Counted from the stretch's first letter, positions 20,701 to 31,406 are shown. The stretch is 64,000 nucleotides of DNA from Liolophura sinensis (GCF_032854445.1 NC_088307.1:23014017-23078016); one strand, 5' to 3'. The notes: generated from the sequence alone by a model not told the origin. Made by a program: numbers and translations.

Positions 20701-23387
20701 ATCTCAGTTTGCGGAAATAGACACAATCATGAAACAGAAGTTCTGGACGTTTTGTCCATATTTACTAACACGGGAATTATAATAATTGTAAAATTCAGGA
20801 AACTTTCGAGTGAAGGCGTTTTATGAAAAGCCCTGACGCTGGTTTTTGTGACCGGCCCGGATAGCACACTTGTTTGAGCTTCGGCTTCGGGAACGGTAGA
20901 TCCAGGATCATTCCTAGGTCGTGTCACACCTACGACTTTAAAAGAGGAACTTGTAACTTCCTCGCTTGGCTTTCAGCATGAAGGGGATAGTGCAACGACT
21001 GGTTGACCCGCATCAGTATAATGGCTCGGGCGGGGCTGCTTATTTGCCTTCGTTAAGTCGTCTCAGTGAAGCAGCACTAGATAAAAGAGCGGTGGAAATA
21101 CCTCTTGCAATAACGAGATACATTACATACACCTTAAGGATTCCTACGTCGTCATATCACTGAAAAATTGTTGAGCAAGATATGTTACTCACTCACTACT
21201 TTTTGCAGTAATAACTTAAGATGTTGATGGATATCAACACACGCGATCTAACAAATGCTACTAGGTGATTACTATGTGCACGCCTACGCCTACGCCTAAA
21301 AACTACATTCTAGCATCACTCAGACTTTGACAATAGAATTGAGACATTACTTTTTTGAGTGTACTGGGGAGTATTCCGCATCATATGACAAAGATCAGGT
21401 CTATATCGATGGAAGAGATTCTTTGAATTTCAAAATACTCTTGAACTTTTTTCTGGAATTGGCCTTGATTGCCCATTTCAAAGAATTATATCTTGAAAAC
21501 AGCCGATTCATGCATACCTGCAGCAGTTTAGGTGTAAATGTTTTCTCAATCTCGTTGGAGTCGCCTTGGAGATAGGTCACGCCTTCGCGAAGTCGGGCTT
21601 TTTCGTGAAGCCTAGAGAAGTCCCGGTCGAATGCGATCACGTGACAGGCGAGTCCAAACATGTGGACATGATCAGCCAACCAGAGAACGGATCCGCCCGT
21701 CATCGTTCCCAGCTCGATGATAGTCCTGGGTTTGATCTCCCACAACATAGTCTCATAGATTTCGCAATCTATAGCATCTTTGGACATTGGGACACCTCTC
21801 CAATCCTTCATGTACTTTACTTTTTCCAATTTCTGTCTCAAAAATTAAAAACAAAATGACAGTTTTGGAGGAAAGAGTTTTCGTCTTGTCTTTTGGTAAT
21901 GACACCAGAGAGTACTGATTCTGTTTTATTTGTAGGAACTGGATGTTGTTAAATCCCATGTTTCAATGCTTAAGTTAAGAATAACTATTTATTTAAATTA
22001 AATTATATAGCGTGTCCCACATGACAAAAAAAAACATAAACAGCAAAGCGGTATTTATTGATTAAAGACTATATAGGTCATTCTCGCAGAGTCACTTTGA
22101 GGTTTTAAGAGCATATCACAGCACCAAATGTAATACTTCACATTTCAGACAACAATAAGAGATTTGTTACCCAAATCTCAAAAGGCTAACAATATGTAAA
22201 CGACGAATCCCTAAAGCCCGACACAAAATATCATCCTTTGCTAAAGTGAAGATAACAAATATATTCTCCGTACCTTTGGAATTCGTGAACTGTTATATTA
22301 CGCTTCCTGAATTGTAAGACTTGATTTCAACAAACTTCCAGCCAGTAGACTTCAAGAAGCATTCAAATTGTAATTCTTGCTTTGCATTTAATGTAACATT
22401 TGACTGGATTTACTTACATTAGAAAACTATATACGCATTCAAATTACCTGAGAATAAGGTGCCAAAAAGGAAATGCACAGGTGAATTTTAAATGATAAAT
22501 CTGCTTTAATTTAAAGAAGAATGATTAGTTTTATTTCCCTTCATTTTCAACCGAGTGACACGCCAAGAAAGTCAGAATATGTGTGATCGTAAATTGATCC
22601 ACCGAAGTTCCTTCAGTGATGACATTGAGCCACAAATGGACAGTCATCTTGGCATCTGATATCACCAGCATGTGTAATCCCATTTCCAATTGCGCGTTAT
22701 TTTTTGTGACAGTATATATACTTTATGACAAAAGGTAGTGACTGAGTTTCATTTTTTATATTGACCGGCCCGGATAGCACAGTTGGTAGAGCGTCCGCTT
22801 CGGGACCGGTAGATCCAGGATCAATCCTTGATCGAGTCACACCTAAGACTTTAAAAGAGGAACTTGTAACTTCCTCGCTTGGCGTTCAGCATGAAGGGGA
22901 TAGTGCAACGACTGGTTGACCCGTATCAGTATAATGGCTCGGGCGGGGCGGCTTACTTGCCTTCGGTAAGTCGTCTCAGTGATGCAGCACTAAATAAAAG
23001 AGTGGTGGAAATCCGTCCTGCAACAAGGAGGCACATTACACTTACATGCACCCTAATGAGTCCTTCGTCGTCATATGACTGAAAAATTGTTGAGTACGAC
23101 GTTAAACCCCAAGCACTCACTCACTCACTCATTTTTTATCTGAATATTTTGGAGGCATACCTTCAACTGTTCATGTGTAAGACTGGATTTGTCTTCTCGA
23201 TCTGTTATGGCCACAAACCTAGTGGTAGCGTTCTTTTGTTTGTTCAGCCAGACTGCCCGCTCGTCTAGGTACTGTCTGTAATCAGACTGATAATTTTGTT
23301 CTCCCGGACCCGCCATTAGGAAACTTGTAACTTCTCGGGATATTTCTGCTTCTCTTGTGGTGAAAAGCTTCTCTTGTTTGGAACTGG
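17525..23387 (-). CDS. CmcI / cephalosporin hydroxylase-like methyltransferase, copy gamma (exons A, C, D, E)
   Basis: Second near-complete gene of the array. Exons are 23387-23161, 21832-21518, 20153-19891 and 17714-17525, giving about 330 codons without any missing first exon. The domain is the same as in copy beta: glycine-rich SAM loop ELGTMTGGSVLWLAD, FDRD, LQGDS, WLIIEDAHANVKHVLEHF, GDYFAVED, TYYTDRFG. The peptide from exons C and D is identical to that of beta. Exon E encodes 62 residues, starting G-Q-Y-K-D-A-L-R-S-S and ending in a lysine/arginine-rich tail (RRHVEKKTDLQTDLIKYVNK). The A-C intron carries a young SINE B (22760-23129). The enzyme's substrate is not predictable from sequence. 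No promoter is identified. Confidence 0.86.
18166..18298. repeat. Hairpin-forming inverted repeat, unit 2
   Basis: Homologue of 5951-6083; arms at 18166-18183 and 18281-18298 are unchanged, while flanking sequence differs at scattered positions. Confidence 0.5.
19891..20153 (-). CDS. Copy gamma, exon D
   Basis: 263 bp, same splice sites and phases as 8604-8866. Three silent differences from copy beta: GCA for GCT (Ala), ACC for ACT (Thr), GGA for GGC (Gly). Confidence 0.88.
20178..20382 (-). repeat. SINE type A variant, unit 2
   Basis: Single-copy version of the duplicated SINE at 8891-9306, with tail tttatttatttgattgatgg and head complement aggccacggaggcctc. Confidence 0.7.
20850..21198 (+). 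mobile_element. SINE type B, unit 2
   Basis: Same insertion as 9740-10092. Head gaccggcccggatagcacac, tail gttactcactcactact. Confidence 0.82.
21518..21832 (-). CDS. Copy gamma, exon C
   Basis: 315 bp, acceptor ttttgagacag, donor gtatgc. Identical to exon C of copy beta by eye. The acceptor-side intron differs (gagacag against gtgacag), so exon identity is not simply due to the whole region being freshly copied. Confidence 0.9.
22760..23129 (+). mobile_element. SINE type B inserted after the duplication
   Basis: Head ttgaccggcccggatagcac, tail cactcactcactcactcact. Flanked by a 10-bp direct repeat cattttttat at 22750-22759 and 23130-23139. The empty site is visible in units 1 and 2 (near 838-848 and 11627-11636), so the insertion is younger than the copying of this unit. 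It lies in the intron between exons A and C of copy gamma. Confidence 0.92.
23161..23387 (-). CDS. Copy gamma, exon A
   Basis: 227 bp, acceptor gtttttcag, donor gtatgc. Differs from exon A of copy beta at one base only (GAG for GTG, Glu for Val). The upstream frame is open to an ATG at 23475, as in copy alpha. Confidence 0.7.
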
Positions 23388-23868
23388 CTGAAAAACAAAT
23401 GAAGGAGACCTTTTTACCAGTGTGAAATACCATAATATATTTGATGTTAGACGGTGGTGTTGTTAGACGCCACACTCAAGAATTTGTCACTTTCACGACG
23501 GCGGTCATTTTTAAGATGGCTAAAATTAGTAAACCTTTGACCATAAGCAAGTTACTGACGAACATGAAGATGCGCATGATATCGATGAAAGACAGCCACC
23601 CGTGGGTCGTCGACCACTTATCGCCACCAAGGCCACTACGAATAATGAAAGCGGTGGGAGCGTACCAGTTAATTCCCTGTCCAAGACCCGGGCTATGGTG
23701 TACTTATACAGAATACAGCGAAAACCTAGAGCAGCAATGACATTATCATAGCAGGCAAACGGTCTCTTGTCAGCATTTGTGATCGGTAGCAAATAACACC
23801 ACCTCAGTATCTTGAGCTGATGTTAACTGCAATTAATTGGACATCACCAGTTTAAAATTACTCAGACA

Positions 23869-24153
23869 ATGGATACAAGATACAGGCTTCTTCCAGCATG
23901 GTGGCTGACAGTGTCCATATTTGCCTTGACCTTTGCGATCCTGGTCTCGATTTCATGAAATCTGCGTCCACCGCGATATTTGTGCCCTCGCGGAATACAC
24001 GGAACCGTGCCCACCGTGCCCTTCGTGCCGCCATGGGGAGCGCTGGATGTGCTGAGAAACACGGATCCGCGCCGTTCGCGTTTGTTGGCGGGGGTACAAA
24101 GGTCGCGGGGAAGGCGCAGATCTAGATGGCCACCATTAGGAACCATACTGGAC
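23869..24153 (+). pseudogene. Membrane-anchor-like open frame in a GC-rich island, broken by one TGA
   Basis: ATG at 23869 starts 29 codons with a basic start and a hydrophobic stretch (MDTRYRLLPAWW, LTVSIFALTFAILVSIS), as in type II membrane anchors. TGA follows at 23956-23958. The same frame then stays open for 64 more codons, proline- and arginine-rich, like the stem of a Golgi enzyme, to a stop at 24151-24153. The segment 23930-24130 is rich in G, C and CpG against an A-T rich background. It could be a broken first exon, an exon with a splice site I cannot place, or chance. It runs opposite to the methyltransferase genes. Confidence 0.3.
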
Positions 24154-24524
24154 TGAACCTATACCTAATTTGCCCTTCCATGTATTTCAGTGTATTTCTA
24201 GACCATCGGGAAATCAAGTTTTCAACAGCTAAGACTGAGGCTTTTTTTTGACGGAGAGAATAATATCTTATCTCTTGAGGCTGGGGGGATATATGAGTTG
24301 TTTAATTTTAGAATTTTCATGAAATAAATGAAAGTTGAAATAAAGCCGTGAATTAGGTAAACTGACAAAACCCGGATTTCACAAGTTACCTGTGAACATT
24401 TGCCAGCTATAACACCGTCGTCATTGATGTGGTTTCACGCTCTGTGCTGAAAATCTTGTGTTATATCAACATTAACAGTCTGACTAAAACCCTATCTCAG
24501 GTAAAATGAAGACATCGCGGATTT

Positions 24525-24748
24525 CATCAAAGCCCCTGGCCAATGCAGTCGCTGTGAGTTCAAATCAAGCTCATGATGGCTTCCTCTCCGGTGTTAATTA
24601 GGAAGATCTGCCAGCAGCCTGCAAATAGTCGTGAGTTTCCCCCGGGCTCTGTTCGGTTTCCTCCTACCATAATGATAGTCGCAGTCGGATAAGTGAAATA
24701 TCCTTGAGCGCGGCCTAAACCACCAATTAAATAAATAAATAAATATAT
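24525..24748 (+). repeat. SINE type A, 5' truncated
   Basis: Body from gtcgctgtgagttcaaatca through gagtttcccccgggctctgt to a tail aattaaataaataaataaat. The head is mostly lost. Confidence 0.8.
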
Positions 24749-25230
24749 TTACCACTCGTCTTATACATTTGTTGCCAGTAGCGGGAGCATAATGTCATGT
24801 CATTACCTTTTACCATTCGTCTCTTATGAGCTAAAAACGTCGCCCCATAGTGCCACGTAATTATATTTTACCAGTTGAAATTTATAGGAGTTGTTTTATT
24901 AAACAGTTTTCCTTCAGTCTTTTGCCGCAAGGAATTAAAACTATATCGACCAGGTCGTTTTATATAATTTTATACATATATCTTAGTTTGTGGGTATTTT
25001 CTTCTCATTATTCAAGGTTTTAATTATTCTTTAAGAGTTCTATATTTTTTGTCAACATTTTCTTTCTGTCATGAAAATTAAAGTGCTTTTCCCCTCAACC
25101 TGTTTTTTTTCTTATTCCCCCCCCCCCACCCCCACCCCCATCCGACATAATTTAAAATTCAAGGTGTGTCAGCAATACTAATAGAGTTTATCTCTAAAGA
25201 GGCATCCTTTACAGGTCTATATATCTCAGT

Positions 25231-25482
25231 GATTTATTTGTTTATTTAATCGGTGTTTTACGCCGTACTCAAGAATATTTCACTTATACGACGGCAGCCA
25301 GCATTATGATGGGAGGAAACCGGGCAGAGCAATCTGGAACCCACGACCATCCATAGATTGCTGACAGACCTTCCCACGTACAAGAGAAAGCCAGCATGAG
25401 CTGGACTTGAACTCACAGCGCCCGCAATGGTGAGAGGCTCCTGGGTGATTACCGAGCTAACCAACTGGGCAACGGAGGCCCT
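25231..25482 (-). repeat. SINE type A, near full length
   Basis: Tail complement tttatttgtttatttaatcg at the left end, head complement aactgggcaacggaggccct at the right. A short deletion lies in the head. A C-rich run of about 20 bases precedes it at 25117-25140. Confidence 0.85.
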
Positions 25483-25493
25483 CTATATCTGAA

Positions 25494-27685
25494 TGAAGCA
25501 GACACTGTAGGTCAATAATCGTATGGCTAGTTTCAAAAATATATAACACAAACCGCCAAAGAACAAAAAAAATATGAAGTACGAAAATAGGACGAATATC
25601 AGTTGTCGATAACAAAATATGTATCTCAGTAGCGCTGTGATCGCATCTGTTCATGTATCCAACGTGGAGATCCAACTGAAGAGGATGAAGATAGAACCCC
25701 TGGGCGCGTGTTAAACGGAATTAGACACAATCATCAAGCAGAGCGCTAGGGATCCTGAACGCTTCCTACATGTTTACTTACAAGGGAATTACATTCATTG
25801 CAAAACTTAAGAAAAACTTTATAACAGAGTGAAAGCGTTTGATGCAGAAATAACCTTGACACACAAGTTTTTGCGGTAATAACTTGTGAACAAAAAGTTT
25901 AAAATCGTCGCACAACACGCAGGGTCTAACAAACGTAACAAGGCAAGTTATGTACACGCCATATTACTGTCCAAGTCAGACGCAAGGTATGTTCTAGGCG
26001 AATGAGTAATATAGTAATTAAACCGTGTGCCATGCTAGTAGATAAGTATACATCCAACGTTGCGATATACGGGCAGGTCGCTGCAATCATGTTGGTTACA
26101 ATTTATTAGATGTAACTGGTCTAGAATTACTAAAGGTTCTGCGTTGTCATGACATTTAACATACAATCACATTAAGAGAGTGCAAAGGAACTCTCCTCAG
26201 GAATGTTTTCTCCACGAGCAGGATCCGATCGCCACCCCGACATGATAGCTTGCACGGAGTTATGAAGATATTCATGATAAATCAAGAATAAATATTCTTC
26301 TATCAATGCAATATAATGGCATATAATGCGAATGGGATAACAAATACAGGACAAATGCGCATATAACTCACGGATATACTTAACGATGTACAGCCTAAAA
26401 AATAATATCAGAGTAGCGAGAGCAGCGTTAAGACAGCAATATAGGACATACAGGCAAACTGAGAGAAACATTCAATCTTTCAAAATACAGTCGCTACGAT
26501 ATGGTTGAAATATTGCCGAAATGTCGTCAATAAAGCAGTAACAGTCATTTATCTATTTAAAATACCGCATGGAAACCAAAATTACATCAAGTAAATACCT
26601 ACATGACTGTCCACTGTCGGAATATTCCGCACACTGGCTTAGCGGTCACGTTTATAGGCTACTGTAGGGTGCTAAGCCCCGGGGCGTGGAAAAATACAGG
26701 TATAGGGGTATACAAAACCCGTGCTCCTGTTTTCTAGCTGTGAACATTCTGCGACACAATGCAGACTTTCACACTCCGATGACCATAGTCTGGGCTCAAA
26801 GTCGTCCATTCACAGTATGTACATCACCGACTGAGTCAAGGTCAGTTACTAAATAATCTGAAATTCAAGATTTTCACAATAAAAATGAGTGGTCTACACT
26901 CCAGCTTCAAATGGAGCACGTGGGATATAAATTGATAAAAACTCAGTAAAAGATGGTAACATGTACACGTACAGGAGACAAACAGTCGGCAATTTTTTAG
27001 TGGATCAGGAGAAACAGTCGATATTCTAATCATGACGTTCCCTTTTATAATTTCAAACGAGTGCCCCTTGAACAATTTTCGGGTTGAGTACAACGGCATG
27101 TATCTCAATGGCGTCTTGATTGCAACTGTTCATAAAATTACCTTTTGGAAGTAACTTGAAACCTGAATGATAATACAAGTTTGAATTGGGAATCTAGGCG
27201 TCAAAACAGACTTTAGTATACCAATCGTCAACCGAAACTGGCGTTCCGTCAATAATCACAACCAGGCCAATTCCCAAAACACTGTTTAACACAAGCCACC
27301 AATGAATGAAGATAGTATATCAAATATGAAATTAAGACGGTGTCAAACTGGAAAGACGCAAATGACGAAAGACGAAATGTTCTGGGCAAATTAATGATGT
27401 CAGTGGGTAAATACTATACCATAATCAAATATTTATCTCAGTTGCACTTTGCTGACAACTGTTCATATATACAACGAGGCGATCTATTTTAACACGATGC
27501 ATATACAGTCCGTACCCCCGACTTAAGCGGAGTCAGATACAGTTATGAGTGCTACAGATTCAGACCATATTCTGTCTGGCGGGATTACCTTGAAACGCTA
27601 GAAGTTAATTGAAATTGTCGCACAACTCACATGATCTAACAATTGTACCCTTTGGTATATTACTGTCCAATATACCGAATTGTCG
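25494..27685. other. Second part of decayed unit 3, no gene seen
   Basis: Order of landmarks follows 12200-14950 of unit 2: R1, R2, the agactttcacactccgatga piece and the cagttgcactttgctgacaa piece. There are many point differences and small indels. No open frame is shared with the other units, so I call no gene. Confidence 0.6.
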
Positions 27686-28132
27686 GCCAACCGAGTAGCT
27701 AGAAAGTGGTTAAAAAAACTTCCGATGGCATTTTTTGTTAGAAACAGGCATCCATGCTGGATAAGTGTATTTGACTATAGAGCCGGATGCCAAGCTCAAA
27801 TTTGCTTAACTGACAGGTGTCAGTTTTGACCACTAGTGGTCAAACTTGGCTATTTTACAACAGTGGTCTACTTGAATTTACAATACTTGTGCTTTCTAAA
27901 AATATACAACTTGTGAGTAAGAAAATGTTTTTAATGACTTACGGACCTTTTGTAAGTTGTAACTTACAATGAAATATGTACACGTTCGTGACACAAAAAT
28001 GCGTTTTTCTCTGAATAACTGCGAACGGGTGATTCAGACAGAGAATTGTATTTTATATAACTACATGTGTAATCCATGTTAGATATGTAACCCAGAGCGT
28101 ATTCCACAACAACGGAACATAAGTCAAGCATA
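27686..28132. other. Unique sequence left of the retrotransposon
   Basis: No exon or known repeat. Contains the perfect palindrome at 27825-27844 and ends with the left target duplication cata (28129-28132). Confidence 0.5.
27825..27844. other. Perfect 20-bp palindrome
   Basis: tttgaccactagtggtcaaa reads the same on both strands. It could bind a dimeric factor, but no gene start is nearby. Confidence 0.5.
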
Positions 28133-28429
28133 TGTGAGAACGGCCATATTTGATTAGCAGAAAAACCACAGGTCTCAATGTCTCAGGAATTCTTTATTCT
28201 CCACACGGGAATCGGACAAAGTCTTACTATTACCAGACAAAAACCAGAGGAGATCACCCCTACATGCACAGCTACATCTAGGTATAGCTTACAACCTGAA
28301 GTAATGGACAATCTCGGGACATGTAGGCTACGCTCTCACAAAGCACACCCAACAAGCTGATATCTGATTCTACCGTCTTTCGCAGAAGACGTTGCAAGGG
28401 GGAGATAAATTTGTCTGAGGCCTATTACA
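28133..28429 (-). repeat. 3' LTR of the gypsy element
   Basis: Plus-strand ends TGTGAGAACGG and CTATTACA, inverted TG...CA termini as expected. About 93-94% identical to the other LTR by hand count. Confidence 0.92.
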
Positions 28430-28444
28430 TACCTCCCCCCAAAA
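28430..28444 (-). other. Polypurine tract
   Basis: On the minus strand ttttggggggaggta lies directly before the 3' LTR, the standard place for the plus-strand primer of reverse transcription. Confidence 0.75.
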
Positions 28445-28598
28445 TTATATCATGTCCTCATGATATGTAAAAAAAAAAGGAACTCTAACATGAGTAAATA
28501 AAAAACCTTAACTATAGAATTCAGATTCTAACTGTTACTGGCTGATAAGCCTTAATGGGAACTACCTAAACTACGGATCGTGGAAGATGATGTGGATT

Positions 28599-28890
28599 CT
28601 AGTGTAGTCCCGCAGTTCTTCGCGTCCTCCTCCTTAGCTCCACCGATTTGTCCTGGTTACCCATGTCCTCTGCTGTAATGTCAGGAACATCCATTCCGTC
28701 ATGTGTCTCTGAAAGAGTTTGCAAAATGATGCTCGTTGGGTAATCTGTCATCGGAAAATCTTCAGTATTGGAGTCAACTTCAACATTGGCTCTCGGCCGC
28801 TGTGAGTTCAAGGACCGCCCTGAAAACTGTAGGACGGCGATCTAGTTTTCTGTAGTGCACCATTCTCCCAATGATAGGATCGTCTGCCTA
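28599..28890 (-). pseudogene. C-terminal tail of pol after an integrase deletion
   Basis: Ends in a basic segment (ELRRRTRRTAGLH) of the type found at the end of many gypsy Pol proteins. Just upstream is a piece (DDPIIGRMVHY) that normally precedes the integrase zinc-binding domain. The whole integrase core that should lie between is absent, and stops interrupt the frame. Confidence 0.6.
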
Positions 28891-29318
28891 ATACTTCGCC
28901 ATACTCACTGGGTCCCAAGTCGGTAACGAGGTATTAACTTCTGGGTCTTCCTTGGTGACAGTAACAGTGTTGACTTGAACGGATATGGTCTGTAGTGCCA
29001 CTTGCCTAATTTCGTCTGGAACTGTGGTATTCCCAAGAATGGAGACCATGTAGTTCTCAGCACTCTCCTCGTCTGGCTCAAGCCCTGGTCGTCTGGAAAG
29101 TGCGTCCGCGCCTACTTTCGTTTTGCCGGAACGAAAACGGAACTCAAAGTTGAAACTCGATAGTTCATTCATCCATCGTTGTTCTAAAGCTGTAACTTTG
29201 GGTTTGGACAACAGATAGGTTAGAGGGTTATTGTCTGTATAGATAGTGAAATAGGCTCCAGTCAGGTACGGTCGGAATTTATCACAGACGTTGTGAAATA
29301 CCTGGCGCCAACATCACA
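28888..29318 (-). pseudogene. Late RNase H segment of pol
   Basis: Shows FTIYTDNNPLTYL, the ALEQRWMNELSSFNFEFRF region and GADALSRRP, the usual sequence signs of the end of gypsy RNase H. It begins abruptly near 29318, where a fragment of the reverse transcriptase (PIPRIQESLD) is fused to it. Confidence 0.85.
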
Positions 29319-29372
29319 TCCAATGATTCTTGGATTCGCGGAATAGGATACACATCCAGCACAGTCTTGCTA

Positions 29373-29939
29373 TTAACTCTTGCAATAGTCAATGCACAGC
29401 CTTAAGTCGCCATTTTTCTTTCTTACAAGTACAGGCGCTGCCCCATATGCAGAACTACTGTGTCTGATGATCCCTTTGTCTAGTAGATCCTGGAGGTGTG
29501 ATTTGACCTCTGCTACTTGATGTGGAGGGATTCGTCGATAAGGTACACTAACGGGAATTTCATCCGTGGTGTGAATCCGGTGCTTCACAGTTTGCGTTTT
29601 TCGTAGTTCCGGGGAAAAGACATCCTGATATTCCTCCACAAGGTCCTTACCTGCTTGATATTCCTCCCAATTTCCATCGAAGTCCTCAAGCTGAGCACTA
29701 GCAACTGAAACACAACTGTCCTGAGTCTTGGTGTCAACTGTAATTCTGTCCACATTCAGTGTCACTTCGATTGATTGGGCCAGTGAATAGGTCTCAGTCC
29801 TACCCAATTTGGTTCGCTGTGGAATCCAGGTGTCACTATCCGTAGGGTCTGACAAAGTCGGGGATACTAAAAGTTTCCTCCTGCTGGAACCTTTAAAGGT
29901 TCTACCATACACACTTGTCCTTGTGGCACACCAGTACAC
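29373..29939 (-). pseudogene. Reverse transcriptase N-terminal part
   Basis: Contains EEYQDVFSPEL, VPYRRIPPHQ, LLDKGIIRHSSSAYGAAPV and LVRKKNGDLRLCIDY, the standard start of a Ty3/gypsy reverse transcriptase, then a stop. The fingers region is kept; the palm with the catalytic aspartates is not present anywhere in the element. Confidence 0.88.
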
Positions 29940-30360
29940 TTTGCATGAGTTATGCTGGATGCAGGAACTAGAATGTCCTCATGAGCTGGGGTGCGTACAA
30001 TCCTAGCTCGCCCAGGTTTCTGTTGCTCAGCAGTAGTGGACTGAACTGTAGCACTCTGAAATTCAAATACATGGCAAAGGGCATTCATGCCTAATATAAC
30101 TGGGCAGTTACGTTGTGTTAGTACAAAGTACAAAGATACCAACATCATCCAAAACATTGTTCCCTACTTTAACAGAGGTAGACATGTAACCAATATAGGG
30201 CAACTCCATACCATTGGCTGCTGTGAGCCTAAGACTCATTACTTTCTCCATGGGCAACATGCTTAGAAAATCACGATAAAATGCCTGTGTGACAGTAGTT
30301 GCCTGCGATCCAGTATCGACTAAACAGTTTGCTCTGTGCCCACCTATTTCTGCCCTACCT
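29940..30360 (-). pseudogene. Aspartic protease region
   Basis: The catalytic signature LVDTGSQATTV is encoded at 30306-30317 and around it. A second conserved stretch, VILGMNALCH, lies at about 30090. The frames of the two are not continuous, so the domain is broken. Confidence 0.8.
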
Positions 30361-30477
30361 TAGGGCATGTGCCCACCAGCTGGCGTCACATGGTGTATTT
30401 GTAACAGAATGCTGACCCAAATTTACAGTGGATTGTGTGCTAGACTCACGTTTTTCCATAGCCCTCAGCCGTTTTCT

Positions 30478-30519
30478 ACAGTACCTCTTAACATGGCCGA
30501 CTTTATGGCAATAAAAGCA
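30478..30519 (-). pseudogene. Zinc knuckle (CCHC) of gag
   Basis: C-x2-C-x4-H-x4-C spacing seen as CFYCHKVGHVKRYC, normally the nucleic-acid-binding end of Gag. An in-frame TAA at 30532-30534 cuts it off from the preceding gag frame. Confidence 0.85.
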
Positions 30520-30531
30520 ACCGTGGTTGTT

Positions 30532-31318
30532 TTATACATTATTATCCTGCTTTAAATTGTTGCCCTGTACATGGTTCGTTTCTACACTATGAGTACCAGG
30601 TCGAGATAAGGTGTTTACCTGATTTACGAGTGATTTTGTCAAATCAACCCATTCCTGTGCCCAAACCGGAACCTCATCCTCAACCGACACCTCTTTTACA
30701 GGCGCTCTGCCTACAACAGGCTCATCGGCTTCCTCTAGTGCCATTTTTCTTAGATCAAAGAGCGACAGATTCTTACGGCTAGATTGCCGCCTAAGATACC
30801 TTTGAATAGAGGAATTTCTAATCCCCTCTACAAACTGTTCTTTTAACCTCTGTTCCTTATCCTGTGCGCCTAGTTCCATTCTATCCACAATTGATACCAA
30901 AGCATGAGAGTATTGCGTTAGTGTTTGTTTGCCATTTGTGTACGATTATAGAACTCTCGCATGCGGTCTCAAACACACTGACTAAAATGTCAAATAGCTT
31001 TGCTGGTGTGTCCGGGGACTGCTGTCTAATTTCGTCCTCAGCAGTTCCATGAAGATAGTCTCTCAGAAAGGTAACACCTGCACTCCCCTCAAGTTGCTGA
31101 GTTGACAATGCCCGCTTAGGCCGTTCTGTCCAGAGTGTCGGGTCACCCTTCCCATCGTACATTGGAAGTTTTACTGGGGGCGGTAACACAATTTTATGTT
31201 CTCGAGGTTCATTTCTCTGCACCGCTGCAGCCAAAGCAAGCCGCAAGTCTGCCATCTCACGACGTAAGGCCTCTACTTCCCTGTTTGGAACATTATTCTG
31301 GCCGTCAGACTCCGCCAT
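30532..31318 (-). pseudogene. Gag, frameshifted
   Basis: ATG at 31318 begins M-A-E-S-D-G, followed by a coiled-coil-like stretch (REVEALRREMADLRLALAAA), then LPMYDGKGDPTLW typical of invertebrate gypsy Gag. The frame is shifted between about 30970 and 30900. The second half (VDRMELGAQDKEQRLKEQFV and on) is in another frame and ends at 30532. Confidence 0.82.
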
Positions 31319-31387
31319 CTTCTGGGTGTTGTCACTCAACCGTGGTTTTTGCTGTTGTAAGTCTGGTAACCTGATTAGATGTCTGCC

Positions 31388-31406
31388 AATCCCACTTCTG
31401 ACACCA
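31388..31406 (-). other. Primer binding site, tRNA-Leu type
   Basis: Minus strand reads tggtgtcagaagtgggatt, one base after the 5' LTR. From memory this is complementary to the 3' end (with CCA) of animal tRNA-Leu(CAA). The match should be confirmed against this species' own tRNAs. Confidence 0.75.

Larger units (their letters stand above)
10985..22094. repeat. Tandem unit 2 of the segmental duplication (~11.1 kb)
   Basis: Repeats unit 1 from the motif at 10985 to the next occurrence at 22095. Differences from unit 1 include a shorter stretch after exon A (12110-12150, where ~290 bp are missing), loss of the ~820-bp promoter-like segment, extra sequence at 16740-17490 that contains no recognisable gene, and three rather than two clear ~88-bp repeats near 15.2-15.4 kb. 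Confidence 0.92.
22095..27685. repeat. Tandem unit 3, decayed and interrupted
   Basis: 22095-23735 matches the start of units 1 and 2 closely. From about 23740 to 25490 the sequence is different and includes two type-A SINEs and a GC-rich island. Homology to the units resumes at 25494 (R1 and R2 pieces, tggaaaaatac box near 26680) and stops near 27685 at ccaatataccgaa. Divergence is clearly higher in the second part. Confidence 0.75.

Noticed and set aside
23898..24146. Other open frames (plus and minus) in the GC-rich island
   Set aside because: High G+C removes stops in several frames; only the frame with a plausible membrane anchor was kept, and at low confidence.
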